From assembly GCF_001280085.1 (NCBI RefSeq), contig NZ_LGED01000205.1, positions 1 to 64,000 on the forward strand: a stretch of DNA of 64,000 nt, read 5' to 3'. Shown piece after piece: positions 46,182 to 55,600 of the stretch (position 1 is the first letter of the stretch; each line of letters starts with the position of its first letter). Both the position numbers and the translations under genes were made by a program. This DNA is from Saccharothrix sp. NRRL B-16348. Lineage in GTDB: Bacteria; Actinomycetota; Actinomycetes; Mycobacteriales; Pseudonocardiaceae. The notes under the pieces were generated by a model. It was not told where the DNA came from. It saw nothing but the letters and a program-made list of their open reading frames with translations, and did no database searches.

Positions 46182-46562
46182 GTGAAAAAGAATTCTCTGA
46201 TCGCGTCCACGGGCGCGCTGATCGTTTTCGTCATGATGGCGTTGGCGCCGTCGTCCGCGTCCGCGGCGTCGTTGGCCGCGCCGGCGCCGACCGGCTACGC
46301 GGTGGACCGGTCGGCGGTGCCCGCTTGTCACGTCACACCCAAATCGGGCGTGAGCGGCGTCAACGTCCGCTTGCGCGCGAACGACGACTCCACGCGCCTG
46401 GGCATCATCCAGCCCGGGCAGCAGGCGCCGGCGGCGTGCGAGGCCACGTCGGGCGGGAGCTACACCGCGTGCGGCGGCACGAGCGACTGGTGGGTCCAGG
46501 TGAAGTGGGACGGCCGCACCGGTTACGTCGCCCAGCTTTGCGTGGACTGGTACTCCAGCTGA
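46182..46562 (+). CDS. small secreted SH3-like protein
   Basis: A 126-residue secreted protein. The signal peptide is KKNSLIASTGALIVFVMMAL with cleavage near SASA. The mature part resembles a bacterial SH3 domain (VNVRLRANDDSTRLGIIQPG, DWWVQVKWDGRTGYVAQLCV) with four cysteines that could form disulphides. Such domains bind cell wall or act as modules. GTG 46182 with GGGGGAG upstream is preferred over ATG 46161. Confidence 0.72.
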   Translation: MKKNSLIASTGALIVFVMMALAPSSASAASLAAPAPTGYAVDRSAVPACHVTPKSGVSGVNVRLRANDDSTRLGIIQPGQQAPAACEATSGGSYTACGGTSDWWVQVKWDGRTGYVAQLCVDWYSS

Positions 46563-46600
46563 CCACATTACCCGTTAATCAACGGTCCCATGGGTGAAGA

Positions 46601-46643
46601 GAATGGTGCTGCCCCTTCTCCGCAGAAGCGGGCAGCACCATTC
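46601..46643. terminator. strong bidirectional terminator
   Basis: GAATGGTGCTGCCC (46601-46614) pairs perfectly with 46630-46643. An inner CTTCT/AGAAG pair extends the stem to a CCGC loop. It lies between the converging SH3-like and aldo/keto reductase genes. Confidence 0.9.
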
Positions 46644-46683
46644 CGGGAACGAATGCGGAATCAGCGGTAAAAGGACCCGAGGT

Positions 46684-46750
46684 CAGGCGGCCGAGCGTTC
46701 GCCGGTCAGGCGACGGGGCAGCCGGACTCAGGCGGCCGAGCGTTCGTCGG
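46684..46750. repeat. duplication of the 3' end of the aldo/keto reductase gene
   Basis: Two 22-base copies (46684-46705 and 46729-46750) differ in one base and are 45 bases apart. The right copy encodes the final residues and stop of the reductase (DERSAA, stop); the left copy repeats them outside the gene (GERSAA, stop). Confidence 0.8.
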
Positions 46751-47756
46751 CCGGGCGGCGGCGCAGGCGGGGCTGCTGGACGGCCGGTGTGCGGTAGTCC
46801 ATGTCGAGCGCCCCCACGCCGGTGCCGGGCGGCACGATGGCGTCGATCCGGTCGAGGACGTCGTCGTCCAGCACGGCGTCCGCGCCGGCCAGCAGGTCGT
46901 CCAGCTGGTCCATGGTGCGCGGGCCGATGATCGCGGACGTGACGCCGGGGTGGGCGATCGCGAAGGCCATCGCCAGGTGCGTCAGGGACATCCCGGCGTC
47001 CTGCGCGACGGGGATGAGCTGCTCGACCGCGTCGAGCCGCCGTTCGTCGGTCATGTGCTTGAAGCCGTAGCTCGCGCGCTTGCTGTCGGTCTGCGTGCCC
47101 TTGCGGTAACGGCCGGTGAGCAGGCCTTGGGCGAGCGGGCTCCAGACGAGCGTGCCGATGCCGTAGCGCTCGCAGACGGGCAGCACCTCGTTCTCGATCC
47201 GCCGGTCGAGGATCGAGTACGGCGGCTGCTCGGTGCGGAACCGGGCCAGGCCGCGCCGTTCGGACACCCACTGCGCCTCGACGATCTCCGAGGCGGGGAA
47301 GGTGGAGGTGCCGATGGCGCGGATCTTCCCGGCCCGCATGAGGTCGGTGAGGACCGACAACGTCTCCTCGACGTCGGTGTCGGGCGCGGGCCGGTGGACC
47401 TGGAACAGGTCGACGTGGTCGGTCTCCAGGCGGCGCAGGGAGTCCTCCAGGGCGCGGACCAGCCAGCGCCGCGAGTTGCCCTGGCGGTTCGGGTCCTCCC
47501 CCATCGGCAGGTGGGCCTTGGTGGCCAGCACGACGTCGTCCCGACGGCCCTTGAGGGCCTTGCCGACGATCTCCTCGGACTCGCCGTACGAGTAGATGTC
47601 GGCGGTGTCGACGAAGTTGACGCCCGCGTCCAGCGCCTTGTGGATCATCCGGGCGGACTCGTCGTGGTCGGGGTTGCCCGCGGCTCCGAACATCATCGCG
47701 CCCAGGGCGTACGGGCTGACCTTGATGCCGGTGCGGCCCAGCGTGCGGTACTTCAT
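46728..47756 (-). CDS. aldo/keto reductase
   Basis: A 342-residue NADPH-dependent reductase of the aldo/keto reductase superfamily. It opens KYRTLGRTGIKVSPYALGAM, has catalytic Asp/Tyr in FVDTADIYSYGESE, a lysine in VLATKAHLPMGEDPN, and HVDLFQVHRPAPDTDVEETL. The cofactor end is TSAIIGPRTMDQLDDLL. ATG 47754-47756. It is divergent from a TetR gene with two shared operators and is probably repressed by it. The substrate is unknown. Confidence 0.9.
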   Translation of the reverse strand: MKYRTLGRTGIKVSPYALGAMMFGAAGNPDHDESARMIHKALDAGVNFVDTADIYSYGESEEIVGKALKGRRDDVVLATKAHLPMGEDPNRQGNSRRWLVRALEDSLRRLETDHVDLFQVHRPAPDTDVEETLSVLTDLMRAGKIRAIGTSTFPASEIVEAQWVSERRGLARFRTEQPPYSILDRRIENEVLPVCERYGIGTLVWSPLAQGLLTGRYRKGTQTDSKRASYGFKHMTDERRLDAVEQLIPVAQDAGMSLTHLAMAFAIAHPGVTSAIIGPRTMDQLDDLLAGADAVLDDDVLDRIDAIVPPGTGVGALDMDYRTPAVQQPRLRRRPADERSAA

Positions 47757-47807
47757 GGTTCTCCTCGTGCGTTGGCAGGTGCCCGGCGCAGCGCTACGCT
47801 GACACAA

Positions 47808-47849
47808 ACGGAACAACGTTCAACTTCGACGATACGGAACAACGTTCCG
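47808..47849. promoter_or_regulatory. duplicated TetR operator
   Basis: ACGGAACAACGTTC occurs at 47808-47821 and 47834-47847, 26 bases apart. The second copy is a perfect palindrome CGGAAC-AAC-GTTCCG (47835-47849). Both lie between the divergent aldo/keto reductase and TetR genes. Confidence 0.8.
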
Positions 47850-47869
47850 CTTAGCAAGGTGGGGTGGTC

Positions 47870-48493
47870 GTGAGCGAGGAAGTCGACGCCGGCGTGACCG
47901 GGGAGCGGGCGGGCAAGCGCGTGCGCGCCGACGCGCAGCGCAACACCGACGCCCTGCTCAGCGCTGCCGCGGAGGTGTTCGCCACCTCGGGCGTGGACGC
48001 CCCGGTGCGCCAGATCACCGCCAAGGCGGGCGTGGGCGCGGGCACGCTCTACCGCCACTTCCCGCAGCGCTCGGACCTCATCGCCGCGGTGTTCCGGCAC
48101 GAGGTCGACGCGTGCGCCGACGCCGCGCCCGCCCTCGCCGCACAGCACGAGCCGCTCGAAGCGCTGGTGAAGTGGTTGCAGCGCTTCACCGGGTTCATCG
48201 GCACCAAACACGGGCTCAGCGCCGCCCTGCACTCCGGCGACCCGGCCTACAGCAGCCTGCCCGCCTACTTCCAGCAGCGCTTCGTGCCCGTCCTGCGCGC
48301 CCTGCTCGACCGCGCGGCCGAGGCCGGCGAGGTCCGCTCCGACGTCGACCCGTACGACCTGCTGCGCGCCACGGCCAACCTGACCCTGCCCGCCCGGGAG
48401 GACGACGGCCACACGCAGCGGATGGTCGCGCTGCTCATCGACGGCCTCCGCTTCGGTGCGGGCGGAACGGTCAGCGGTCCAGGGGCGGGCTGA
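47870..48493 (+). CDS. TetR-family transcriptional regulator
   Basis: A 207-residue regulator: KRVRADAQRNTDALLSAAAE, then QITAKAGVGAGTLYRHFPQR is the helix-turn-helix, followed by a ligand domain (VKWLQRFTGFIGTKHGLSAA). GTG 47870 with a G-rich binding site is preferred; GTG 47864 is also possible. Divergent from the aldo/keto reductase gene, with the duplicated operator between them. Its end overlaps the converging gene by 23 bases. Confidence 0.87.
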   Translation: MSEEVDAGVTGERAGKRVRADAQRNTDALLSAAAEVFATSGVDAPVRQITAKAGVGAGTLYRHFPQRSDLIAAVFRHEVDACADAAPALAAQHEPLEALVKWLQRFTGFIGTKHGLSAALHSGDPAYSSLPAYFQQRFVPVLRALLDRAAEAGEVRSDVDPYDLLRATANLTLPAREDDGHTQRMVALLIDGLRFGAGGTVSGPGAG

Positions 48494-49091
48494 TCACCAG
48501 CCGCCGGTCCACGGCCGCCACGAAGCGGTCGGCCCGGTCGGGCACGACGGACCGCGCCCACGCGCCCAGGGCGTCGAGGAACCCGACCAGGTCCCGCCGG
48601 ACGTCCCGGAGGAGACCGGGCAGGGCCGCGGTCGGGACGTCGACGTGCGGCCCGGTGCGCCGGGGGTTCACCAGGTCGTCGTCCGGCCAGATCCGGACCA
48701 CCTCGCCGCGGTGCGCCATCACGGCGTCCGGGCTGTGGCCGAGCCAGATCGCCTCGCCGTCGAGGACGTCCAGCCAGGTGCGCCACTCCTCCAGCCCGAA
48801 GCAGCACCCGGGCTGGACCACGAGCCCGCCCGACGCGACCCGGAGACCGCCGGGCGAGTGGCGGTCGCCGTCCTCGTCGGCGTCGGCGGCCAGGAAGGCC
48901 TCGACCGCGCCGGCCGCGTCCGGCACGTCGGCGTTCAGGTCGACGTCGCCGACGCCGTGCGCGACCAGCGCCCACGCCAGGGTGGCGACCCGGCCCGCGG
49001 TCGGCGAGCGCGGCACCTCCAGGAAGTACTCCCCCGGCTCGACGGGCCAGAACGGGCAGTCACCGAACGGGCGCTCCAACACCGGGGTCAT
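48471..49091 (-). CDS. uncharacterised protein
   Basis: A 206-residue cytoplasmic protein of no family I can name. Visible blocks: RPFGDCPFWPVEPGEYFLEV, DEDGDRHSPGGLRVASGGLV, CCFGLEEWRTWLDVLDGEAI, WLGHSPDAVMAHRGEVVRIW. The CCFGLEEW and WPDDD parts recall actinomycete proteins encoded near toxin-immunity loci, but this is weak. ATG 49089-49091 is the start. It lies after the RND gene on the same strand; a terminator-like hairpin lies between. Confidence 0.6.
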   Translation of the reverse strand: MTPVLERPFGDCPFWPVEPGEYFLEVPRSPTAGRVATLAWALVAHGVGDVDLNADVPDAAGAVEAFLAADADEDGDRHSPGGLRVASGGLVVQPGCCFGLEEWRTWLDVLDGEAIWLGHSPDAVMAHRGEVVRIWPDDDLVNPRRTGPHVDVPTAALPGLLRDVRRDLVGFLDALGAWARSVVPDRADRFVAAVDRRLVISPPLDR

Positions 49092-49160
49092 CGTGATCAC
49101 CTCGCCATTGTGGGTCGCACGGCCGGCGCGGCGAAGCCGAATAAGCGCCGTCACGACAAA

Positions 49161-49189
49161 GCCCCGCCGCCCACCAAGGGCGACGGGGC
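49161..49189 (-). terminator. terminator after the RND gene
   Basis: GCCCCGCCGCCC (49161-49172) pairs with GGGCGACGGGGC (49178-49189) with one mismatch and a five-base loop. It starts 19 bases after the RND stop in the direction of transcription. Confidence 0.75.
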
Positions 49190-49207
49190 CTGTCGAACCG
49201 GCGAACG

Positions 49208-52200
49208 TCAGACGGTGACCGGCTCCCGGTCCTCGACGGGCCGCGCGGCCTTGCGCGCCCGGCGGCGCTCCTTGCGGCCCTCGACCATCGAGTACAGCGT
49301 CGGCACCAGCACCAGGGTGAGCAGCGTGGAGCTGATCAGGCCGCCGATCACCACGATCGCCAGCGGCTTGCCGATGAACGCGCCCTCGCCGGTGATGCCC
49401 AACGCCATCGGCAGCAACGCGAAGATCGTCGCCGCCGCGGTCATCAGGATCGGCCGCAACCGCCGCCGACCGCCCTCGACCACCGCCTCGCGCACCGGCA
49501 TCCCGTCCCGCCGGTACTGGTTGACCAGGTCGATCAGCACGATCGCGTTGGTCACCACGATCCCGACGAGCATCAGCATGCCGATCAGCGCGGGCAGGCC
49601 GAGCGGGGTGCCGGTGAGCAGCAGCAGGCCGATCGCGCCGGTCGCCGCGAACGGGATCGACACCAGCAGGATCAGCGGCTGCACCAGGCTGCGGAACGTC
49701 GCCACCATGATCAGGAACACGATCGCGATCGCGGCGAGCATGGCCAGGCCCAGGTCGGCGAACGTCTCGGCCTGGTCGGCGCTGACGCCGCCGATGCTGT
49801 GCGTGGCGCCGGCGGGCAGGTCCACCGCGTCCAGGCGCGACGTCAGGTCCGCCGTCACCGCGCCCAGGTCGGACCCGGTGGCCTTGGCCGACACGGTGGC
49901 GCTGCGCGCGCCGTCGGTGCGCCGCACCTGCACCGGACCGTCCACCACGGCCACCTCGGCGACCTGGCCGAGCGTGACGCCACCCGGCAGCGGCAACGCG
50001 CGCAACGCGTCCACGTCGGCCGGCGTGGTGCCCGTGCGCAGCACGACCTGCTGCGAGCTGCCGTCGATCGGCAACTGGCCCACCGGCACGCCCCGCAGCG
50101 CCTGCGCCGCGAACTGGCCGATGACCTGGCCGCTGAGCCCTCGCGCCGCCGCCGCGGCCTGATCCACGGTCACCTGCACGCGCGGCGCGCTCACCGACAG
50201 GTCGTCGGTGACCTCGCCGACGCCGGGCGTGCCGGACACGACCTGCCGCACGCGGTCGGCCGCGGCCCGCAGCGAGTCCGCGTCGGGCGCGGTGACCAGC
50301 ACGTCGATCGTGTCCGAGCCGAAGCCGGACGCCGCCGCGCCGAACGCCACCTCGCCCGCGCCGGGCGTGTTCGCGAGTTGCTCGGTCAGCCGGTCCTGCA
50401 ACGCCTCCAGGTCCGTGCCCTCGCGCACGGTGGCGCGCACGCTGGTGTCGCCGTCACCGCCGAAGCCGAACGCGGCCAGGCTGTTGTCCGTGCCGATGGT
50501 GACCTGGTAGGTCTCCACCTCGTCGGTCTCCGCCAGCACGCCTTCGAGCTTGCGCGCCGCGTCGTCCCGGGCGGCGAGGCTGCTGCCCGGCGGCAGCTTC
50601 TGGCTGCCCTGCAACGCGGTGCCGCCCGCGTTGTCGATGAAGTTGGTCTCCAGCGAGCCGGCCAGGCCGAGCGTGCCGCCGAAGATGAGCACGGCGATCA
50701 GCAACGTCACCCAGCGGCGCGTGGTGGCGAACTTGAGCACCGGCACGTAGGCGCGCTGCAACGGGCTGCGCTTCTCCTTCTCCAGCGCCGCCTCGCGCGC
50801 CTTCGCCGCCTCCTCCGGGTCGGTCGGCACGGCCGGGCGCTTGAGGAACCAGAACGCCAGCACCGGCACGATCGTCAACGACACCAGCAGCGACGCCAGC
50901 AGCGCCACGGTGACCGTGATGGAGAACGGCCCGAACAGCTCGCCCGCGATGCCGCCGACGAACGCGATCGGCAGGAACACCGCGACCGTGGTCAGCGTGG
51001 ACGCGGTCACCGCGCCCGCCACCTCGCGCACGCCGTCGAGCACGGCGCGTTGCTTCTCCTCGCCGTAGCCGAGGTGCCGCTTGATGTTCTCCAGCACCAC
51101 GATCGAGTCGTCCACCACCCGGCCGACCGCGATCGTCAGGGCGCCGAGGGTGAGCAGGTTCAACGACAGGTCGCCGGTGTAGAGGGCGATCAGCGCGACC
51201 ACCACGGACAGCGGGATCGACACCGCCGTCACCAGCGTGGACCGCACCGACAGCAGGAACAGCAGGATCACGACCACCGCGAACAGCAGCCCGAGCAGGC
51301 CCTCCGTGGTCAGGCCGCTGATCGCCTTCTCCACCTGCGGGCCCTGGTCGAACGCGACGGTGAGCGTGGAGTCGGCCGCCTCGCCCCACTCGCCGAGCTT
51401 GGCGCGGACCTGCTGGGAGATCTCGACCGCGTTGCCGTCGGCGGTCATCGTGACCGCGACGCCCAACGTGGCCTCGCCGTTGGTGCGGGTGAGCACGGTC
51501 GCCGCCTCGGGCGCGGACTCGACCCGGGCCACGTCGCCGAGCTTCACCGGGCCGGCGGGCGAGGCGAGCAGCAGGTTCCGCAGGTCGTCCACGGTGGCGA
51601 CGGGGCTGCCGATCTGCACGGTCAGCGTCTTGTCGGCCTCCGGCACGGTGCCCGCCGGCATGACCGCGCCCGCCGTGGTCAGGGCCGCGGTCAGCGCCTG
51701 GGGGTCCACGCGGGCCGCGCCGAGGCGGGCGTAGTCCACGGTGACGTTGACCTGGCGGTCGCGTTCACCGCTGACCGTGGCCTCCCGGACGCCGGGGATC
51801 GCCTCCAGGCCGGGCACGACCTCGGCGCGCAGCCGGGCCGCGGCGGCGATGTCGTCGTCACCGGAGGTCGCGGCGAGCGCGATCACCGGGATGTCGTCGG
51901 TGCTGCCCTGCGCGACGGTCGGCTCGACGCCCTGCGGCAGGCGCGGCTGGAGCCGGTTCACCGCCTGCTGCATCTTGGCCACGGCGGCGTCGATGTCGGT
52001 GCCGTAGGTGAACATCACCTGGACCGTCGCGGAGCTCTCGGCGGAGCGGGTGAACACCTGCTCGACGCCCTCGACGCCGCGCACCGCCGACTGGATGGGC
52101 TCCGCGACCTGGCTGTCCACCAGGTCCGGCGACGCGCCGGGGAACGGCGCGATGACCACCGCGGCGGGCAACTCGATGGACGGGAAGAGCTGCTGCTTGA

Positions 52201-52297
52201 TCGAGGGCAGCGAGAACACGCCGAAACCGATCACGAGCAGGCTGAGCAGCCCGACGAGACTTCGGTTGGCCAGGCTCAGCCGAGCCAGCACGGACAT
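49208..52297 (-). CDS. RND-family efflux permease (AcrB/HAE1-like)
   Basis: A 1029-residue inner-membrane pump. It has the family layout: a first helix (SLVGLLSLLVIGFGVFSLPS), a large outside loop, helices 2-6 with the proton-relay region LGALTIAVGRVVDDSIVVLE, a second loop, and helices 8-12 (AIVFLIMVATFRSLVQPLIL; GIVVTNAIVLIDLVNQYRRD). The start is ATG 52295-52297 with AAGGAG upstream; longer frames add only non-family residues. No membrane fusion partner is adjacent. The cargo is unknown. The shared upstream region holds Crp-type sites. Confidence 0.92.
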   Translation of the reverse strand: MSVLARLSLANRSLVGLLSLLVIGFGVFSLPSIKQQLFPSIELPAAVVIAPFPGASPDLVDSQVAEPIQSAVRGVEGVEQVFTRSAESSATVQVMFTYGTDIDAAVAKMQQAVNRLQPRLPQGVEPTVAQGSTDDIPVIALAATSGDDDIAAAARLRAEVVPGLEAIPGVREATVSGERDRQVNVTVDYARLGAARVDPQALTAALTTAGAVMPAGTVPEADKTLTVQIGSPVATVDDLRNLLLASPAGPVKLGDVARVESAPEAATVLTRTNGEATLGVAVTMTADGNAVEISQQVRAKLGEWGEAADSTLTVAFDQGPQVEKAISGLTTEGLLGLLFAVVVILLFLLSVRSTLVTAVSIPLSVVVALIALYTGDLSLNLLTLGALTIAVGRVVDDSIVVLENIKRHLGYGEEKQRAVLDGVREVAGAVTASTLTTVAVFLPIAFVGGIAGELFGPFSITVTVALLASLLVSLTIVPVLAFWFLKRPAVPTDPEEAAKAREAALEKEKRSPLQRAYVPVLKFATTRRWVTLLIAVLIFGGTLGLAGSLETNFIDNAGGTALQGSQKLPPGSSLAARDDAARKLEGVLAETDEVETYQVTIGTDNSLAAFGFGGDGDTSVRATVREGTDLEALQDRLTEQLANTPGAGEVAFGAAASGFGSDTIDVLVTAPDADSLRAAADRVRQVVSGTPGVGEVTDDLSVSAPRVQVTVDQAAAAARGLSGQVIGQFAAQALRGVPVGQLPIDGSSQQVVLRTGTTPADVDALRALPLPGGVTLGQVAEVAVVDGPVQVRRTDGARSATVSAKATGSDLGAVTADLTSRLDAVDLPAGATHSIGGVSADQAETFADLGLAMLAAIAIVFLIMVATFRSLVQPLILLVSIPFAATGAIGLLLLTGTPLGLPALIGMLMLVGIVVTNAIVLIDLVNQYRRDGMPVREAVVEGGRRRLRPILMTAAATIFALLPMALGITGEGAFIGKPLAIVVIGGLISSTLLTLVLVPTLYSMVEGRKERRRARKAARPVEDREPVTV

Positions 52298-52478
52298 CGT
52301 GGGAATCTCCTTGGTGGGCGGGACCTGCCGGCAGGCGACTGCTCGGGGTGCCGCGGGCGGATGTGCGAACGCTGGCACACGCCACCTGAGAACGGACTCA
52401 GACATGGGTTGACCGCGCGCCCCTCAGGACGCCTCTGACCTGCGCGGATGCCATGCCCGACAAGATCGTCCCCGTCCG

Positions 52479-52492
52479 GTGATCTTTATCAC
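52479..52492. promoter_or_regulatory. Crp-type site (GTGA-N6-TCAC)
   Basis: GTGATCTTTATCAC has both perfect half sites and an AT-rich centre, the best of the four in this window. It lies in the 319-bp gap, 125 bases upstream of the DUF4082 gene and 182 bases upstream of the divergent RND gene. Confidence 0.6.
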
Positions 52493-52587
52493 GGCGAACG
52501 CTTCGGCACCACTACTCCTTTCGGGGGATTGTTCGTGACCGGCCGTAACAGGGTTCACCACAGGGTGATGTCACAGGTATCCGACGT

Positions 52588-52601
52588 GTGACCGCCATCA
52601 C
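52588..52601. promoter_or_regulatory. second Crp-type site in the same gap
   Basis: GTGACCGCCATCAC is again perfect in both half sites and lies 15 bases before the DUF4082 start. A related GTGA-TG-TCAC lies at 52565-52574. At this position a bound protein would more likely block than activate the gene. The rest of the 52298-52616 gap shows no other clear element. Confidence 0.5.
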
Positions 52602-52616
52602 CTGTGCGAGGTGTCT

Positions 52617-55600
52617 ATGCCGCTCAACGCAATCGCCCTGGAGAACCAGAAGCCAGGGAACCCGGCGAGCGAGTGGGACCTGGGCGGACCGGCGTCGCCC
52701 ACCATCGAGGGCTTCGCCACCCGGATGAGCGTCAACCGCGGCACGACCGTCGACTTCAAGATCAACACGACGTCGTCGAACTACCGGATCGACGTGTACC
52801 GGCTCGGCTACTACGCGGGCCTCGGCGCCCGGAAGGTCGCGACGATCCAGCGCACCACGCCGTCACCCCAGCCCGCGCCCGGCGGCGACCCGGCGATCGG
52901 CTACTACGACGCGGGCAACTGGAGCGTCACGGCGTCGTGGGCGGTGCCCGCGGACGCCGTGTCCGGCGTGTACCTGGCCAAGCTCGTCCGGCAGGACGGC
53001 GTCACCGGCGCGTCCCACATCCCGTTCGTGGTGCGCGCCGACGGCACCCAGCACGACATCGCCTTCCAGACCTCCGACACCACCTGGCACGCCTACAACG
53101 GGTGGGGCGGGGCGAACCTGTACGGCGGCAACGCCACCGCCGCGCCGGACGGGCGCGCGTACAAGGTCAGCTACAACCGCCCGATCCGCACCCGCGACCG
53201 GGTCGGCGCCGCCGCCGCGCCGCAGGACTACCTGCTGAGCGCCGAGTACGCGGCGATCCGGTGGCTGGAGCGCAACGGCTACGACGTCGCCTACCTCGCC
53301 GCGGTCGACGTCGGGCCCGGCAACGTGCCGCTCACGCAGTTCAAGGTGTTCCTGTCCACCGGCCACGACGAGTACTGGTCGGGCGACCAGCGCGCGCACG
53401 TCCAGGCGGCCCGCGACGCGGGCGTGCACCTGGTCTTCATCAGCGGCAACGAGGTCTACTGGAAGACCAGGTGGGAGCCGGACATCACCGGGGCGCCCGG
53501 CCGCACCCTGGTCTGCTACAAGGAGACCTGGGCCGGCGAGAAGATCGACCCGAGCGCGGAGTGGACCGGCACCTGGCGCGACACCGCCGCCACCCCGCCG
53601 TCGGACGGCGGCCGGCCGGAGAACGCGCTGACCGGCACGCTCTTCCAGGTCGACTCCTACCGCTACGACGTCATCCGGGTGCCGCACCCGCTGACGCGGT
53701 CCAGGTTCTGGCGCGACACCCGGGTCGCCCTGACCCCGCCCGGCGGCACGACCGACCTGGTGCCGGGGCTGCTCGGCTACGAGTGGGACGAGTCGCCGAA
53801 CAACCGGTTCCGCCCGCCGGGCCTCATCCGGCTGTCGTCCACCTCGCTGGACGTGCACGCCTACCTGGTCGACTACGGCCGGACGACGGCCGCCGCGCCC
53901 GCCACCCACCACCTCACCCTCTACCGGGCCCCGAGCGGCGCCATCGTGTTCGGCGCGGGCACCGTCTTCTGGGCGTTCGGGCTCGACGCCGTGCACGACG
54001 AGACCAGCAACGGCACGTATCCCCCTGTCGTGGTGGACCGCGCCGTCCAGCAGACGATGGTGAACCTGTTCGCCGACATGACCGTGCAGCCGACCACGCG
54101 GCAGGGCGACCTGGTCGCGGCGACCGCGTCGACCGACGTCACGCCGCCGACGGCGGTCATCGCCGCGCCCGCGAACGGCGCGTCCGTCGTGCAGCAGCAG
54201 CGGGTCGTGGTCAGCGGCACGGCGAGCGACGTCGGCGGTGTCGTGGCCGCCGTGGAGGTCTCCACCGACGGCGGCACGTCGTGGCGCGCGGCGCAGGGCA
54301 CGGCGAGCTGGACGTTCGACTGGTGGCCCCGCCTGCCGGGGCAGCACACGATCCGGGTGCGGGCGGTGGACGACAGCCTCAACGTCCAGTCGCCCGCCGC
54401 GAGCGTCGCCGTGACCGTGACGCCCGCCGCGTCGGTCCGGCTGTTCGACCCGACCGACGTGCCGTTCGCGCTGCGCACGGCCGAGCACGCCGCGCTGGAA
54501 CTCGGCGTGCGGTTCTCCGTCAACACCGCGGGCTCGGCGACCGGCATCCGCTTCTACAAGAACCCGCACGTCACCGGCGCGCACACGGCGCACCTGTGGA
54601 GCGCCGACGGCACGCTGCTCGCGACCGCGACGTTCACCGGCGAGACCGCGAGCGGCTGGCAGCAGGCGAACTTCCCCGCGCCCGTCGCGCTGTCCCGCGG
54701 CGCGACCTACATCGCGTCCTACCACAACGTCGGCTTCTACTCCGCCGACCCGAACTACTACACGACCGCGCGGACCGGCGGCGCGGTGACGGCGCCCGCC
54801 GGGGACAACGGCGTGTTCGCCTACGGCGCGTCGGCCACGTTCCCCGCCAACACGTTCCGCGGCACGAACTACTGGGTCGACGTCGTCTTCGCCCGCGCGG
54901 GCGGCGCGGGCAACCTCCCGCCGGTCGCGGGCAACGACGGCGGCTTCACCACCAACCAGGGCACGGCGATCGTGATCCCGGCCGCGGCGCTGCTGGCCAA
55001 CGACAGCGACCCCAACGGCTACCCGCTGTCGATCACCGGCGCGGACAACCCCGTCAACGGCACGGTGACGTGGTCCGCGGCCGCGCAGGCGGTGACGTTC
55101 ACGCCCAGCGCGGGTTTCGCGGGCCTGGCCACGTTCCGCTACACGATCACCAACGGCCACAACGCCCCCGTGTCGGCGACGGTGTCCGTGTCCGTGCTGG
55201 CCGCCGCCGTCCGGCAGACGCTGTTCCGGCCGACCGACACCCCGGCGGTCGCGGGCTTCGACGACCCCCACCCGGTCAACCTCGGCGTGAAGTTCCACTG
55301 CACCACGACGGGCGCCAAGGCCAAGGGCGTCCGGTTCTACAAGGCGCCGCAGAACTCCGGCACGCACGCGGCCCGCCTGTGGACCGCGAACGGGACGCTG
55401 CTCGCGTCGGCGACGTTCACCGGCGAGACCGCGAGCGGCTGGCAGGAGGCGACCTTCCCGACACCGGTCGACCTCACCGCCGGCACGACCTACGTCGCGT
55501 CGTACCACACCACGGCCGGCAACTACGCCGTCACCGGGAACTTCTTCGCCAACGCGCACACCCGCGACGCGCTCGTCGCGCCGTCCAGCGCCGGCTCTGC

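Noticed and set aside
49208..52297. Possibility that the RND protein is an MmpL-type lipid exporter
   Set aside because: The motif LGALTIAVGRVVDDSIVVLENIKRH and domain order fit the AcrB/HAE1-type family rather than MmpL proteins.
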